Source: Pohlia nutans (Eukaryota > Streptophyta > Bryopsida > Bryales > Mniaceae). From it: a stretch of DNA of 64,000 bases. This document shows, piece by piece, positions 27,650-39,626 of the stretch. The stretch is taken from positions 20,923,811 through 20,987,810 of the forward strand of contig CM040085.1 of assembly GCA_022496805.1 (NCBI GenBank), given 5' to 3'. The notes beneath the pieces are model-generated. The model had not been told where the DNA came from. It worked only from the letters and a program-made list of their open reading frames with translations, and did no database searches. Position 1 is the first letter of the stretch. The number at the start of each line of letters is the position of its first letter. The position numbers and the translations under genes are program-made.

Positions 27650-28517
27650 AGGTGCAATTCCAGCTTGTCACTGTCTCAACGTCTCAATCCTCCCTTTAAA
27701 TCTCAAGACCCCTTCCCCCCAAAATTCATGTCACACCAAGGCACCCCTCAGCCAAACCGACCCAGCCGGGTATCAACGGACCAGCCGGGTATCGACCGCC
27801 AGAGCTAGGGCGGGCATGGAGTGGCCAATGAGTGGCGGGCACCGCGTTCCCGCCAAACCCCCGCGTCCAGTTGGCTCATCGTTCAAACCCCTTTCCCGCC
27901 TCGTTCCCGCCAAGCTCCTGCCAAGCTCCCGCCAAGCTCCCGCCAAGCTTCACACGAGCTCCAAACACCTTGTTCGTCATGTCTCCAACTTCTCGCATAC
28001 TCCTCCTCTTGCCTCCCCCATTTTCGCTCTGACAGGGCTGCCTTCGATCGCTGCTCCCGTCGCAAGCACCATTCCGTGCTTAATCCCTCTCCCTTCATCT
28101 ATTCGTAGCTTTTTTCCCTCTTCAGAATGGTGGTCGGTAACTCGTGTTTGAGTCATTTTAGTGAAGTTTAAGTTTCCGTTGGTGATTGAGGGATTCGAGA
28201 GGGAAAGCCAATGCTTGTTGCAACTGCATGTGTTTCTTTTCACTTGTTGGAAGCGTTGGCGGTGATTGAAGCTCTTGGAGGTTTTCTCGGGGGACGTTGA
28301 ACGGGAGTATTCTTTCTGCGAGGAATTTATGAAGAAATATATCAATTCGGTAGTGTTGTTTAGGCTACGCGGAGCGCAGAAATGGTGTGAGATAGAGATC
28401 AGCGGTGTAGTTCGAATTTTTAATATTTAATTCGTTTTTTTTTTGTTTTTTGTTTTTTGTTTTTGCTGCGAAATTAGTCGTTGTAGTTCATTAGACGTTT
28501 TTAGGAGCTGGATAACG
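27650..28517 (+). promoter_or_regulatory. GC-rich promoter and 5' leader of the F-box gene
   Basis: This GC-rich stretch begins abruptly after 5 kb of AT-rich DNA. It holds two short direct repeats: CAGCCGGGTATC twice (about 27762 and 27782) and three to four units of CCCGCCAAGCT near 27907-27950. An open frame over 27633-28151 is proline-rich and low-complexity and probably not a gene. A T-rich tract (28435-28465) precedes the start codon. The transcription start is not identified. Confidence 0.45.
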
Positions 28518-29937
28518 ATGGGAGGTAGAGGAGGTACCACTTGTGATAGCGTACCAGACGTGGTATTCGCGAAGATTTTTGCTCTGCTTCCATCGGCGCA
28601 GATTGCGAGCTCTTGCGCGCTCGTGTGCAAAGCATGGCGGGATTGTACGTACGATGCAACATTGTGGAGCGAGCTCTGCGAGGGCTCGGGATTGCGGCCA
28701 ATTGACGCAATGCGATGCCTGGGCGGGTGGAAGGGCTTGTTTGGTTCTGTGTACGGTGTTAATTTGGTCGCCAGCCCGCACTTCGAGCGCATTTGTGAAG
28801 CCGACGCGGATTTTATCAAGCATCAGTCGTTGAGACCGTGGGAGCCTAAGCACCGGCTCATTATTGACCGCGTTTGCAGTGACAATGAGAGCGACGAGGA
28901 GGCCCACTCGTACGGCTACTGGGCCACGGAGGGCGGCTCTGTTTTTCAGCGCGGTGGTGGCGACGGCGTGCTGCGTGAATGCCCCGCACATGACTGCTCT
29001 CTGTGTCCCGTTGCCGAAGACAAACCCGTGATGGCGACTTCGTGGGATTGGGGGAAGGTGCAGCAGTCCATCGGCCTTCAAACATTCTCCAACAAATTCC
29101 TGGATTGCAGTCCTCCCATGATGTTCTCAATCTGGCACGCTGGGAAGAAAGGCGCTCCTAGTGTGTTCAAAGCACAGGTGGTGCTGCGAGACGAGCTCAA
29201 GAATATCATTTTCTGCTGGTATGCTCCTGCTTCAAATCTTTGTCCGTCGTCTGGCAATCTATTTTAACAAGGATGGCGTTCTCAATTCCAATCCTGTATG
29301 TCTCGCAATCAATGTCTGATGTAATCATTCCACATTCTTGCTCCCACTAACTACGCTTGCTGGCTTTGGTGTAGGGAATCAGGTGAACTGGAGACAACCG
29401 AGAATGTATGGAAACAGGAGAAACACCTCATTCACAAGTATCCACCTGTAAGTAGTCTTCATTATTAGAATGGAATTCCCTTTTTTTTGAGTCTTGTTCC
29501 CATTTCTGTGAGGATTCCAACGTAAAATTTGTTTTATCCAATCGTTCCTATCTTATCATGTAGTTGAAAAAGGGTTTAGTGTCTTTAAAGTTAGCGAAGT
29601 ATTGGTTAGACTGGAAGGAGGATTTTCTTCGTACTGTCTTTGCCATCTACTCATCTCGTTTGGGAATTGTATGGCAGGGCTTGCGATCAATCGTGGTGAA
29701 AGCCGCAGGCACGAGTACGCAACACACCCGTGGTTTCCATGGAGCCAAGTTCACTGCTGTGAAGCTGCAGTTTGTGCCTCTCAACGAGGTATGTACATTG
29801 CTGTCACATGCTTATTCGACTGCTTTCAAGTTGAAATAATTTCCCTTTCATATTGTTAACGATGACCATCTTCGGCAACTGTGCAGATACCGTTGCACAT
29901 GGAGGAGCCCTTGTGCAAGAAGTTCTCACAATTTTGA
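28518..29937 (+). CDS. F-box protein with FBA-type C-terminal domain
   Basis: This is probably the substrate adaptor of an SCF ubiquitin ligase. Four exons, 28518-29218, 29375-29447, 29678-29788 and 29887-29937, join in frame to 311 aa. The F-box is at residues about 10-60 (VPDVVFAKIFALLPS, SCALVCKAWRDCTYDATLW). Residues about 175-300 resemble the F-box-associated (FBA) fold of animal FBXO2/FBXO6 proteins: SWDWGKVQ, then LDCSPPMMFSIWHAGKKGAP, then FKAQVVLRDELKNIIFCWESG, then GLRSIVVKAAGTSTQ. In the animal proteins an aromatic loop near the end binds high-mannose glycans. Here the corresponding stretch reads TQHTRGFHG, without the tryptophan. The FBA assignment is my inference from pattern and not a computed match. 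The start was chosen as the first ATG giving a complete F-box. Confidence 0.82.
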
Positions 29938-32900
29938 AGCCCGCAAGAGCCGGCAATTTTAGGTTTTTTCCAGCCCACAAAGTTTTGGACATTTATGACT
30001 CGACAATATTTCCTGCACATCATACTCAAGGTCCCTCGATCATCCCTTCTTCAGAGTCTCATGAAGAAAGTGGAACATTCTATTAGACCTGCTGAAGAGT
30101 CATTAACCACGTGTTAATATCTTGACCGACCACTAGTAGCACTGTATAATTATTATTGGTTTAGATTACGCCAGTGAGGCCCAGGCCACACCATTTTTTC
30201 TCGTCCGCACTCTGGACTGTACAAAATCTTGGACATGGAGACGGCGAAATTAATTACTAGCTTCATGCTGTGTTGACAAAACTATATATTCCTTCTGCGC
30301 GTCATTCTGCTTGATCTCATTAACACGGTACACGATGCTGGTTTCTTTGTTGTTGCACGACGATTCTATGACTGCTTTACAGGCTGGTCAGTGGTCACTT
30401 GACCGACCAGTGCCCATGCAGAGACTTTTGTGATGTGTCGTCGACTTTCGCATTATGTGGCTCATGCTGCATTTATTGCAAGCCGAAACCTCAGATGGCC
30501 CAACTAATTAAATTATTACGTGGCCAGAGCATTTTTTTCCGGTTCTTGTAAGGGGCATGTCCAGTGATTTTTTTTGTCAGGAGACAGTTTAGCATTTTTG
30601 TTACTTGCCCATGGCTCGAGCCTCGAAGAGCAATCCAGGCTCCTTGGATGCTCTTTTCACATTGATATACAGGTAATATCAGGTTAATACACATGTGCTA
30701 CCTAGGTGCTAACTTAGGCAATACCTTGATGATACCTAGGTTTAAAGAGGCTTGGAAAAAAAAATTGTAGAAAATTTTGCCATTATTCCTCAAAATTGTG
30801 TATCAAATAGCCAGCCCAAACTTGACTATAATTAGCAACAAAAAACCACTGGGTATGTGTCTCAGAATCTACAATTACCTTGCTTTGTGATTGAGAGCTT
30901 GGAAAAACAAATTGTAAACATGTGTGAAGGCAGTGTATAATAATAATAGTAATAATATAACAATTGATTAATTGATGAATTTGTCCTCCATGGTTTTTTC
31001 TTGTATAATTAAGTTTACTTCTAAGAACTGGATTAGAAAGTGCCTCTTTCATTTATTGTGATATAGGATTCCATGTACATAACATTCAATAGCCTTCATG
31101 CACTCTGCTCATCATCTTGAGCCTCCACCTGTCCACTTAGCTATTGATGCACAGTTGGGTGTGGAATATTCCACACCATCTACTGTAGAGTCAAGGGAGA
31201 AACAATGCGTGCTACTGAAAGTTATGTAGATTTGTCAGTTGATGGAAAATGGTAAGGGTCAAACTTCTGGTGTAATTCAAAAGTAGGATACTTATTGTAT
31301 TTGAATTAGTTCAATGAATGTTTTTGGGGCAAGGTTTTGTGAGCCCCTATCAAAATGTTGCGAACTTTTATAGGCTTTCAATAAATGTTCCGTCAAGATC
31401 TTGACTTGTGCATGGATAAAAGTCCAATTGTATTGCATTCCCCATGTTTTAATTCTAGGCCAACATTGCATGTTCAAAGTTCTAGGTGTGTTTTTAAACT
31501 CAAGAGTTGGGAATTTTTTTCTCAAATTTTTTCCCCCAACATTCTCCAGTATGTATCAATCTTTGCGTTAACCTTTGGGATTAACAAATTTAGAAAAATC
31601 AAGGTAAAATTCGCCAGTGTATTGCCAATTTCTTGTACCTCCTCCCATTGCAATATGATTTTGAATATACTACATTATACATTTACCTATAATTTTTTGT
31701 ACACAAGTAACCAACACAATTTATAATGGGATTCTAAAAAGCTTCAATTGTGTAGTGCAAGGATTTCTCTCCAAGATTGGTTCAATTTTTTTTTTGTTGC
31801 ACATTAAACATATGTTTTTAGGAAATCGTGCAGGCAAATGGTATGAATTTTTTTGCACATTCTTGTGCTAGTTTAAAACAACATTGTATGGTTGAAATTT
31901 TGCAAAAAATACGTATTTTTGGCTCAATGAGCTAGAAATGGAGGTTATAGTAGTATTGTGAAGAAATATTAATAGTCAAGTTCCTTTAAGGGTTAACCCC
32001 TAAAAGACAATTGTTGACAACGAGAACAAAAGAAAACTTGGATAGGTTCATGTGTACTTGACCTTTTTTTTTTAAATATTCAAAGTTGTGGGAACTGTGA
32101 GCATTACACAAATATAGGTTTTTTTTTTTCTAATGGTATCTAGGAAAATATTTATGTAGGCCAAAAGATTTTGGTTAATTCAAACAACAATCCAAAAATT
32201 GAAAAAAAATCCAGAAAAAAATTGAAAAAATAGTTTTTATAGAATAGATTCATAGTTATATAGAAGCTTTGGTTCATTATATTTTAATTAGTGATGTGAA
32301 GGTAAGAGGGAGTTATATTTTGCGGACAATCAAGATATCTTTGTGACAGAAATAACATAAAAAGGTTGTTTCTAAAGACAATTTTTAGAACTTTCAAAAC
32401 AAAATTTAGATATTTAAGAATTTTTGCTACTACATTTTTCCATTGGCATTCACATAAAATATTCACACCTAGATGACATGAAATACTTTAATTAAAGTTC
32501 ACTTTTTAATTGAATCCATTAATTTTCATGTTTTTATGCTTCGTGGAAATAATTGCCAAAAATTAGCATTTACAGACACTGTAGTACAAATTAAATAATA
32601 TCTTTAATTTTTCAAATTAATAATTTAAAATAACACATATCTAGATGTGCTTCATATCAAAAATTGGTACCGAAATGATGTCATTGGATATTTTAAACAA
32701 ATGTTTTGGATGTTTTTAAGTGGTTGGGACAAACTCTGATTTTTGTACAAAAAGTCTCTTTTAAAATCTTTAAAACTCTTCAATTTTTATGTGAATTTTG
32801 TTTTGGTACTCCATGAGTATAGGAAATCAAAATCACATCCGGTCGATTCATTTTTTATTTTGTTTTAAAGAAGAAGTCATTCAAAGTTGCCATAGGGATT

Positions 32901-35579
32901 GATTTAAAAATTAAAAGGGCTTTTTGGGGTACCCATATCAGACCATTGCTCTTTTTCAAATCCTCTTAACTATTGTTAATTCTAAGTGCCTTTACGACCA
33001 TATTTGGTCTTCCTAAAAATTTCGACTTAAAAAAAGTTTCCCAAACTTAATTAGGATTTTTGATTTTTCAAAAAAAGGTTAATTTTATGAAATCTTGTTT
33101 CAATTCATTGGAAGAAAAAAACCAATCTTAATACATATTTTTGGAAAGAAATCCGTACATTTCTATACCACTCTAATACAATATTGTATAGTTGAACTCC
33201 AAAAAGATTTCTTTTCATTCATTTTAATTCAATGCACTAGAAATAGTAGCTTTGGTGTGTTTTTGAACAAAAATACATCATGTCTTTTAAGTTAAGTGTT
33301 AAAACTTTATACATAAATAATATAAACTTTCACTGCCCATTTATGACATATAGAGAGTCGACTATATCTGCAAGAGTTGGAATAAAACATTTAATAAACT
33401 TCAAATGAGGCAACAAACACATTTTGATAGAAAGAAGAATTCAAGCCTTATGTTTTTGATAAAAATGTTTAAAATTTACTGTAGTTGACTATAAGCTTTT
33501 AATGAGAACTTTTAACTTTTAACCAATGGATTGAATTAGATTTTACCCTTTGATTGATTAAAAATGTAAATATTATAATTAATTTTTTAAAAATGTTATG
33601 AAAATGAGGTATATATAGTGTGATAGCAAGTAACTTAGATTATCTTTAAATACAAAAAGAAGGCAAATCTTTCTATCTAGGAGCACTCAAAACTTCTAAG
33701 AATAGTATCTTGTACATAAAGCAACCTAAACAACATGCCACCCACCTCACCACCTACTATGCAACGAAGAAGCGTATGCATTTTCTTTTTTAGCCTTTTA
33801 TGAGTTTTATCAAAAGGGGCGTATTGGGAAAATAATGCAAAACGTATGAGAAAAAATGAAAGTTTTTTAATAAAAAAATCTCTTAAAATACTATACTATA
33901 TAATATTTACTTGGAAGAAAATCATATAATTAGTTAATACATAACATTATAAATAATATAAGATATGTAACAATTAGATTCCATTATTTAAATGTTAATC
34001 AATAACTAAATATTCATAGCCTATCTTAAAAAGGATTCACTCTCTAAAAGACTCTAAATAAGATATAGAAATTTAAAATAAAGGAAGAAAATTCAAAACA
34101 TGAAAACAAAGCTAAAGCCTAGAATTGAATTTTGTAACTTCCATTTTTTTTCTTGAAACAATCTTGTTCATGATGAATCTTAAAACGACAATATTGTGAT
34201 TATAAAATTTTAATCATGTAATAAATTAAAAAAATCTCAACTCTTAACCCTTAATCCTTTGACGCGCCCGCATCCACATAGTGGATGATGAACAAATTCA
34301 AATTGTTCTCTTGACTACATACATGGACAATTTTCATCCATCCAAATTTCTCTTGGTTCTTGTGCTAGTTGACTATCATTTGTACGGTACTGATCTTCAA
34401 AATAAGTTATTGTGATTTTTTTTAAACTAACTGAATTGGTTTATGTCAAGTTTCATTCTTAGTTCAAAAAGTGTGACCTTAACCCCTAAAATTTCTCACC
34501 CTTTTCAGATTTGGCAGTTTTTCAAAGATGCATTATAAAATGCAACTAAGAGGGATATTTTCAGCTTGATGAATGAATAAAAGTTGTACATTATGAATTT
34601 TAGATTCTATCCATACGGTTAGATTTGAGATTGCTATCACCAATATTTGTGTATAAATTTTCAAACTTAAAATTTAGAGCTCTTTTGTAATATGATTATG
34701 AATAAGATATTGACAATCTAATAATGAATTTTTTGGGGATGGGTTGAAATGTAATACTCTAAGTGTAGTGGTTTTTGGAGATTTTTTTGTTGCTTAATTT
34801 TAGTAGTTGACTTTTTCAAGAGCACTTTTAGACTAAAATCTTCGAAATTTTGGGTGGAACACTACAACATGAAATGAGGCATAAAAATTTCACAAATCAT
34901 CCCCTTTCTAATCAGATCACACATGCACGGAGCTAACTTCCCATAAAAGTTTCAGTAAAAAATCCACAGTGCAAAAAGTGCATGATGGATGAGAAATCGG
35001 AGTTCAAATCCGTACATCATGCAAAATATGCATGGTTGGGCAGTTAGGGGTTAAACATAATTTTCCAAAATAATTAGAATCAAATATTGAAATCATACCA
35101 TTTCGTAGTGCATGTTATTCCAAATTCATTACAACATTAATTAATTTATTTTTGGTTAGTTTGGGATTTTTGATTGAATTTCAAAAGAAAAGCTTGAAAA
35201 TTTAATTAAGATTTATTAATAAAAAATGATAAATCTAACCGTACAAATGTGATCTTCACATTGACATCTACAACTTAGCTTTGTACATCAACTCCATTTT
35301 TGTTATTCATCAAACATTTTATAACGCATTTTTGAAATCAATGTTGAATCGGGACGTTAAAAGGTTAAAGGATGAGGGTTTTTCTTCATTTTTGAGCACC
35401 ATATTCACAACTTTCCTTTCATTTTTTGAGATTTTTTTGGTACATTACAGTGTACACCAAAATGAAGCAAAATATGTAATTTATTACCTTAATTGATCAA
35501 ATTAGATTTTTTTTTTCATGAATACAAAGTAGGTCATCAAAAAGTGCTCTTCGGACTATTTTTTTTGTTTTTTTTTCTC

Positions 35580-35910
35580 TATTTGGATGACGGGATGAAC
35601 CTAAAATTAGAAGTTTAAAAGACCAAAACAAAGAAATATTCATTTGGAACACTTTGAAAAAAGTATATAACATGATTAAACAAAACCTCATGGAATCATG
35701 TATGGTCAAAGTTAAGTTGACTTCAGAATATGCAATTTTTTGATGTGTATATCTCACTTAATATTCACTATCTTAAGAAATAAAAAACCCCAAAAGATGG
35801 GTTGGAGGGGATGAATATTTAATTTTTTTTTGCCAAAGTCATCATTTTGGAGCTCAAAATACCATTTTTTGACCCATAAAGCCTTTCTAGGGCTATCTTG
35901 TGCTTCAAGG
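35580..35910 (-). repeat. Inverted copy of the 23930-24210 repeat
   Basis: In reverse complement this segment follows the same block order as 23930-24210, from AGGGTTAA-like text and GAGCTCCAAAATGATG to GGTTCATCCCGTCAT. Confidence 0.65.
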
Positions 35911-36026
35911 GTTAATTTGTTGTTTATATTTATTGTTGAAGATTTGTGTGACCATGTGTTTAGAACGCATAAATCCGTGCTCAAATAATTTTCTATTTTT
36001 AAAAATTTCAATATTATTAATGATTA

Positions 36027-36428
36027 CTCCTCTATCCCGTAATAAGCTTCCTCAACCCTCAAAATAGAAGAATTAACTAGTCTAATGGTGTAGACCTTAA
36101 GCCAATAGGAGTAGTAGTTTGAGCAAACATGAGGCTTATTATAGGACAAATAGTTTGGGCAATCAAGAAGCTTATCCCGTAAAGGACCAAGGATTTATGG
36201 TTCTAAAATGTCAAATTCGATCGATCATATTGTGAAAAATGTAATTCAAACGAGACCAAATTTTATGTCACTGGGATTAGTGAAGAACATTGCATGTGTT
36301 GGTCAAACGACAAATGAAATTTGAACAAAAAGAAATCCACATAGGACCTACTCATAATTGCTAAAAAAAAACATGAGGTCCAATTTGGGTTACTTGGTCC
36401 TTTAGGGGTTATTATGGGACAGAGGGAG
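36027..36428. mobile_element. Stowaway-like MITE, longer family
   Basis: This 402-base element starts CTCCTCTATCCCGTAATAA and ends TTATTATGGGACAGAGGGAG, flanked by TA at 36025-36026 and 36429-36430. The interior (GAAGAACATTGCNTGTGTTGG, then ACAAATNAAATTGAA) is also found as fragments at about 45950-46075 and 51540-51645. Confidence 0.8.
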
Positions 36429-38532
36429 TACGTAGTAATATAGGATAGGACTGTCAGTAGAAAAGGTTAAAAATTCGATACTGGTACATGTTTGTTTCAT
36501 TCAGATTCACGGATGCAAATGCTTTATCACTCCAGCAAAGATTGCACACTTTATCACTACAGCAAAGATGCTGGATTAGAAAGTCGGAAAAAGTAAATCA
36601 CTGGTCCTTTTCCATCCCAAAAAAACACAAGATTCTAAACACATTCTTCTGTGTACTGTACGTGCTAGGTTCAGGAATCTCGTCCAATTCAAGAAGTAAA
36701 TGCAAGAATCTTGCTATCCCTAATTGAATAATAATTCATCAAAGTTCTCATATCATCATCCATGGTCACTTGGAGGACACAAGACCACCTTCCAGGCAAC
36801 TGTTGCAAGAGGGCAATACTCGACATTAATTACTAGTGCTTTGCTTGCCGTGGTATTTGTCTAGAAATTTGGTAGCAAGAATTCCGGTAACAATTCATGC
36901 CAACAACAAGAGAATTCACGGGAGTGTACCTGCCACAACTCCTGAGATTGAAGCTGTTCTCAGCAACGAGGCTCGTCGACACCTTGCTGGCTGAGCATGG
37001 CCGAAACCTCTTTTCTGCAATCAAGAAACTCCAGGGTGATGGTGGAGCAGGAACTATCTGGCATTGTTATCACTATTATACTCTGCCCCCACGGAATAAT
37101 ATTCACTTCTTTCAATTGCGTTTCTGATCTTCGTTTTGAATCTGCTTTTAAATACTGTGCACATTGAAAGATCCAAAAAATAAAACAACGATTAAATTGT
37201 TGTTACTGAATGAAATATAATATTCCGTCTCCCTGATGCATTCAGTTTCATGATGAGAACCTCTGATGATGTGCAGAACATCTCGGTGGTGACTCGATCG
37301 TGTCTACTTCTAAAGTGATGAATAATCCTTAGCCCTACACACTCACAGTGCACGTGTGGTCACCGAAGGTATGTGCATGCTGAAGCAACAGCTATATGAA
37401 TTGGGTCACACAAATTTGTGGTAAGGTAGGTTCAGGTCTCCATTATCCCATATGCGTTGCTACTCACAATTACACTCTACCTGTATAACTTCCAGCACAC
37501 TAGGTAATCCTCGTCACAGCTGGGTGCTCAGCACAGAGCGAACTATTCTTTCGCCTTTTACTAAAGAATACCGTGTGCTGGGTCCACTTACCGGCATACT
37601 CTTTTTTTCGACTGCCCCTCACGGGACCCATCAATGTCAATAACTAAACTAGAGTGATGCTTTCTGTGCTGGGCTGGGCTTGAGACTCAACCAGGGCTTC
37701 CGGAGCGTTGAGTTATGTCTGCATGCTCATTAGTGTTGCTCAAAATCGTCACTCGACGACTGCTGCGATGGTAACGCCAATCCCCTGCCGGCAATGATCA
37801 TTGCATGCCTCGATTGCATTTCATGTTTGATTCATGACCTGCAGGGAGACCGCTACAAGGAGAAGGCGTCGCTTTTCACTCGGTAGGTCAGTCAAATGGC
37901 GCCACTTTGCAATCTCTGCCCGGTCAAGACTTGGTGAGTGCGATTCGTCACGTAGGACAAGTGTGTACAGTGAACTTTGACACTGTTTTGAGTGAGAAGT
38001 AGCGCCTTTGCTAGTAGTGGAGATCAATTAATCAGTGCCATTGTGTCGGATGGTCGTTTTGTAGATGTGTGTCGGGATTCACCCCCCTTTACACGTCATA
38101 ATTTGAGGCAGTTGGGGCTCGCGTTCGTGCGGCCCCTACCCAATCACATGATCCACTCCAACCCCTTAAAAGTGTAAACAAAATCTTTTTAATCACATGG
38201 AATCAGAACATGAAAATAGCATAGGCCGCGGGTTGCAAAGCAACTCGTGTGCCTCAAATCAAAACAAAACAATAAAAAAAAGAAATAGCATCATAGGAAG
38301 CGCATTACGAAATCACATAAAATAGAGCCAAGAAAATTAAGTTTAGAGATTGAATGACTGAAACACACCTAAACACCCCAAGACAAGATTAAAAAACAAT
38401 AATTAAAACATTTCAATTTGTACTAAAGATTCGAGATTTTTTTTTCATAGGCCAGTCCCCATGGTTTTCTCATGTTCAAGGGATATGGCCAATGTCTTTT
38501 TGTGTCTATATAACATGGACACAATGGTCGAT

Positions 38533-38913
38533 TGTCCTAAAACCACCAACTTAAGCAATCTGGCCTATTTTGGGCAGTGCTAAATTCGAAAAAAAAAAAT
38601 GACCGCATTTGAAATAGGTTTTGATGAGGATTGCAAAAAATTGCAACATCTAATTCGCATTTGTCAATTTTATACAAAATTCCAAAGTGGAAAGTAACCT
38701 CTGACCCATACGTCACATACCAATTTCCTAAGTTCACACTATTGTTCCTAGATTCCGCTCATGAGCTAACCAAAACCACCAACTATTTCTTCGCAATGCT
38801 TGGCATGCCATTGGTCTACTTGAATAGTGAAATGGGTGGTTTTGAGTCTCAACTGTGGTGGCCCCAAGAAAGCTGTACATGTCATAATTGGGGGAGGTGG
38901 TGGTTTTAGGACA
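38533..38913. mobile_element. Small element with TGTCCTAAAACCACCA ends
   Basis: The left end TGTCCTAAAACCACCA (from 38533) is perfectly inverted at the right (TGGTGGTTTTAGGACA, ending 38913). A second inverted pair (AAACCACC near 38772 and GGTGGTTTT near 38834) lies inside. There is no coding capacity and no clear target duplication. Confidence 0.55.
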
Positions 38914-39626
38914 TCCTACCTTACCTCAAAATCAACTGTAATAGGCAAAAAAGCAAAACCTTGTGATAATGGAAACTGCTTCTTGTCCTCAAACTATTCC
39001 AGGATGTTGTCAACCTCCTAGTTGACTTAAGTTCATTTAAAGAATAGTAAATATTACGATTTCTGAAGCCATGCAAGTATACTCTGGTGGTGTTGCATGT
39101 GTTTCACATCCTCAGTGTTTCAGATATAAGCGTTTCATGACTAGAGAGTAAAGACATAAATGTTCAGTAAACTTCAGGTTTTTAGGGTGCACCTTGATTC
39201 TGAGGTGATGGAACAGCTTTCACTAACCTGGACACATGAGCGGGTGCCTTTATTCACTCATCTGGAAGAAATAAAAAAACATCACTAGCTCAGCCCTAGA
39301 TATCTGGAATTGCAATTCCTTTCACAGACCACTCTTCACAGTTCACAGTATTGCATTCACCAGCAATATGTTTACTTTCTCATGTATTCAAAGTTCAAAC
39401 CTGTGAGCAACCTGACTACTTTAGCGAAGTCGACAGTAGGGGTCTCTCTCATTGAAATATATCGTTTGTAACCTGATTTGCAACAGCTTTCTCCAAGCTC
39501 TTGAAGTGCTAGAGCTTTCATTGAAAGGTATGTTCTAAATCACTTGTACACGATATACATTTCCATCTCATCCGCTGCGCACGAGCCTCGCTACACTTGC
39601 TGGAACTGCCAAATGCATCATCCATA

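Larger units (their letters stand above)
21820..28517. other. Long AT-rich spacer
   Basis: Apart from the acidic-repeat fragment (21999-22298), diverged repeats (22420-22640, 23930-24210) and the GC-rich F-box leader (from about 27650), I see no gene. Open frames are short and without recognisable families. Words of the TTTAGGGGTTAA type occur near 22650, 23218 and 23455. Confidence 0.6.
29938..39626. other. Long spacer without convincing genes
   Basis: After the F-box 3' UTR the sequence is AT-rich to about 36 kb, with diverged repeats, a MITE (36027-36428), an inverted-end element (38533-38913) and TTTAGGGGTTAA-like words near 31985, 34480, 35046 and 36400. Between about 36480 and 38200 the composition is more balanced. 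Open frames there (for example 36897-37127 +, 37821-38027 -) have no family I recognise, and no set of exons could be joined, so any gene there is undetected or decayed. Confidence 0.5.

Noticed and set aside
27633..28151. Proline-rich frame of 172 codons before the F-box gene.
   Set aside because: It is low-complexity, made largely from short direct repeats (CCCGCCAAGCT), with overlapping open frames on both strands; promoter or leader is more likely.
30370..30420. Short palindromic text (TGGTCAGTGGTCACTTGACC and a related word near 30121).
   Set aside because: It is short and not part of a longer hairpin or element that I could delimit.
36488..38177. A cluster of short frames (36488-36727, 36897-37127, 37452-37643, 37992-38177) that might be exons of one gene.
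   Set aside because: No consistent GT-AG joins, no shared family and no conserved motif could be found; nothing supports a gene.
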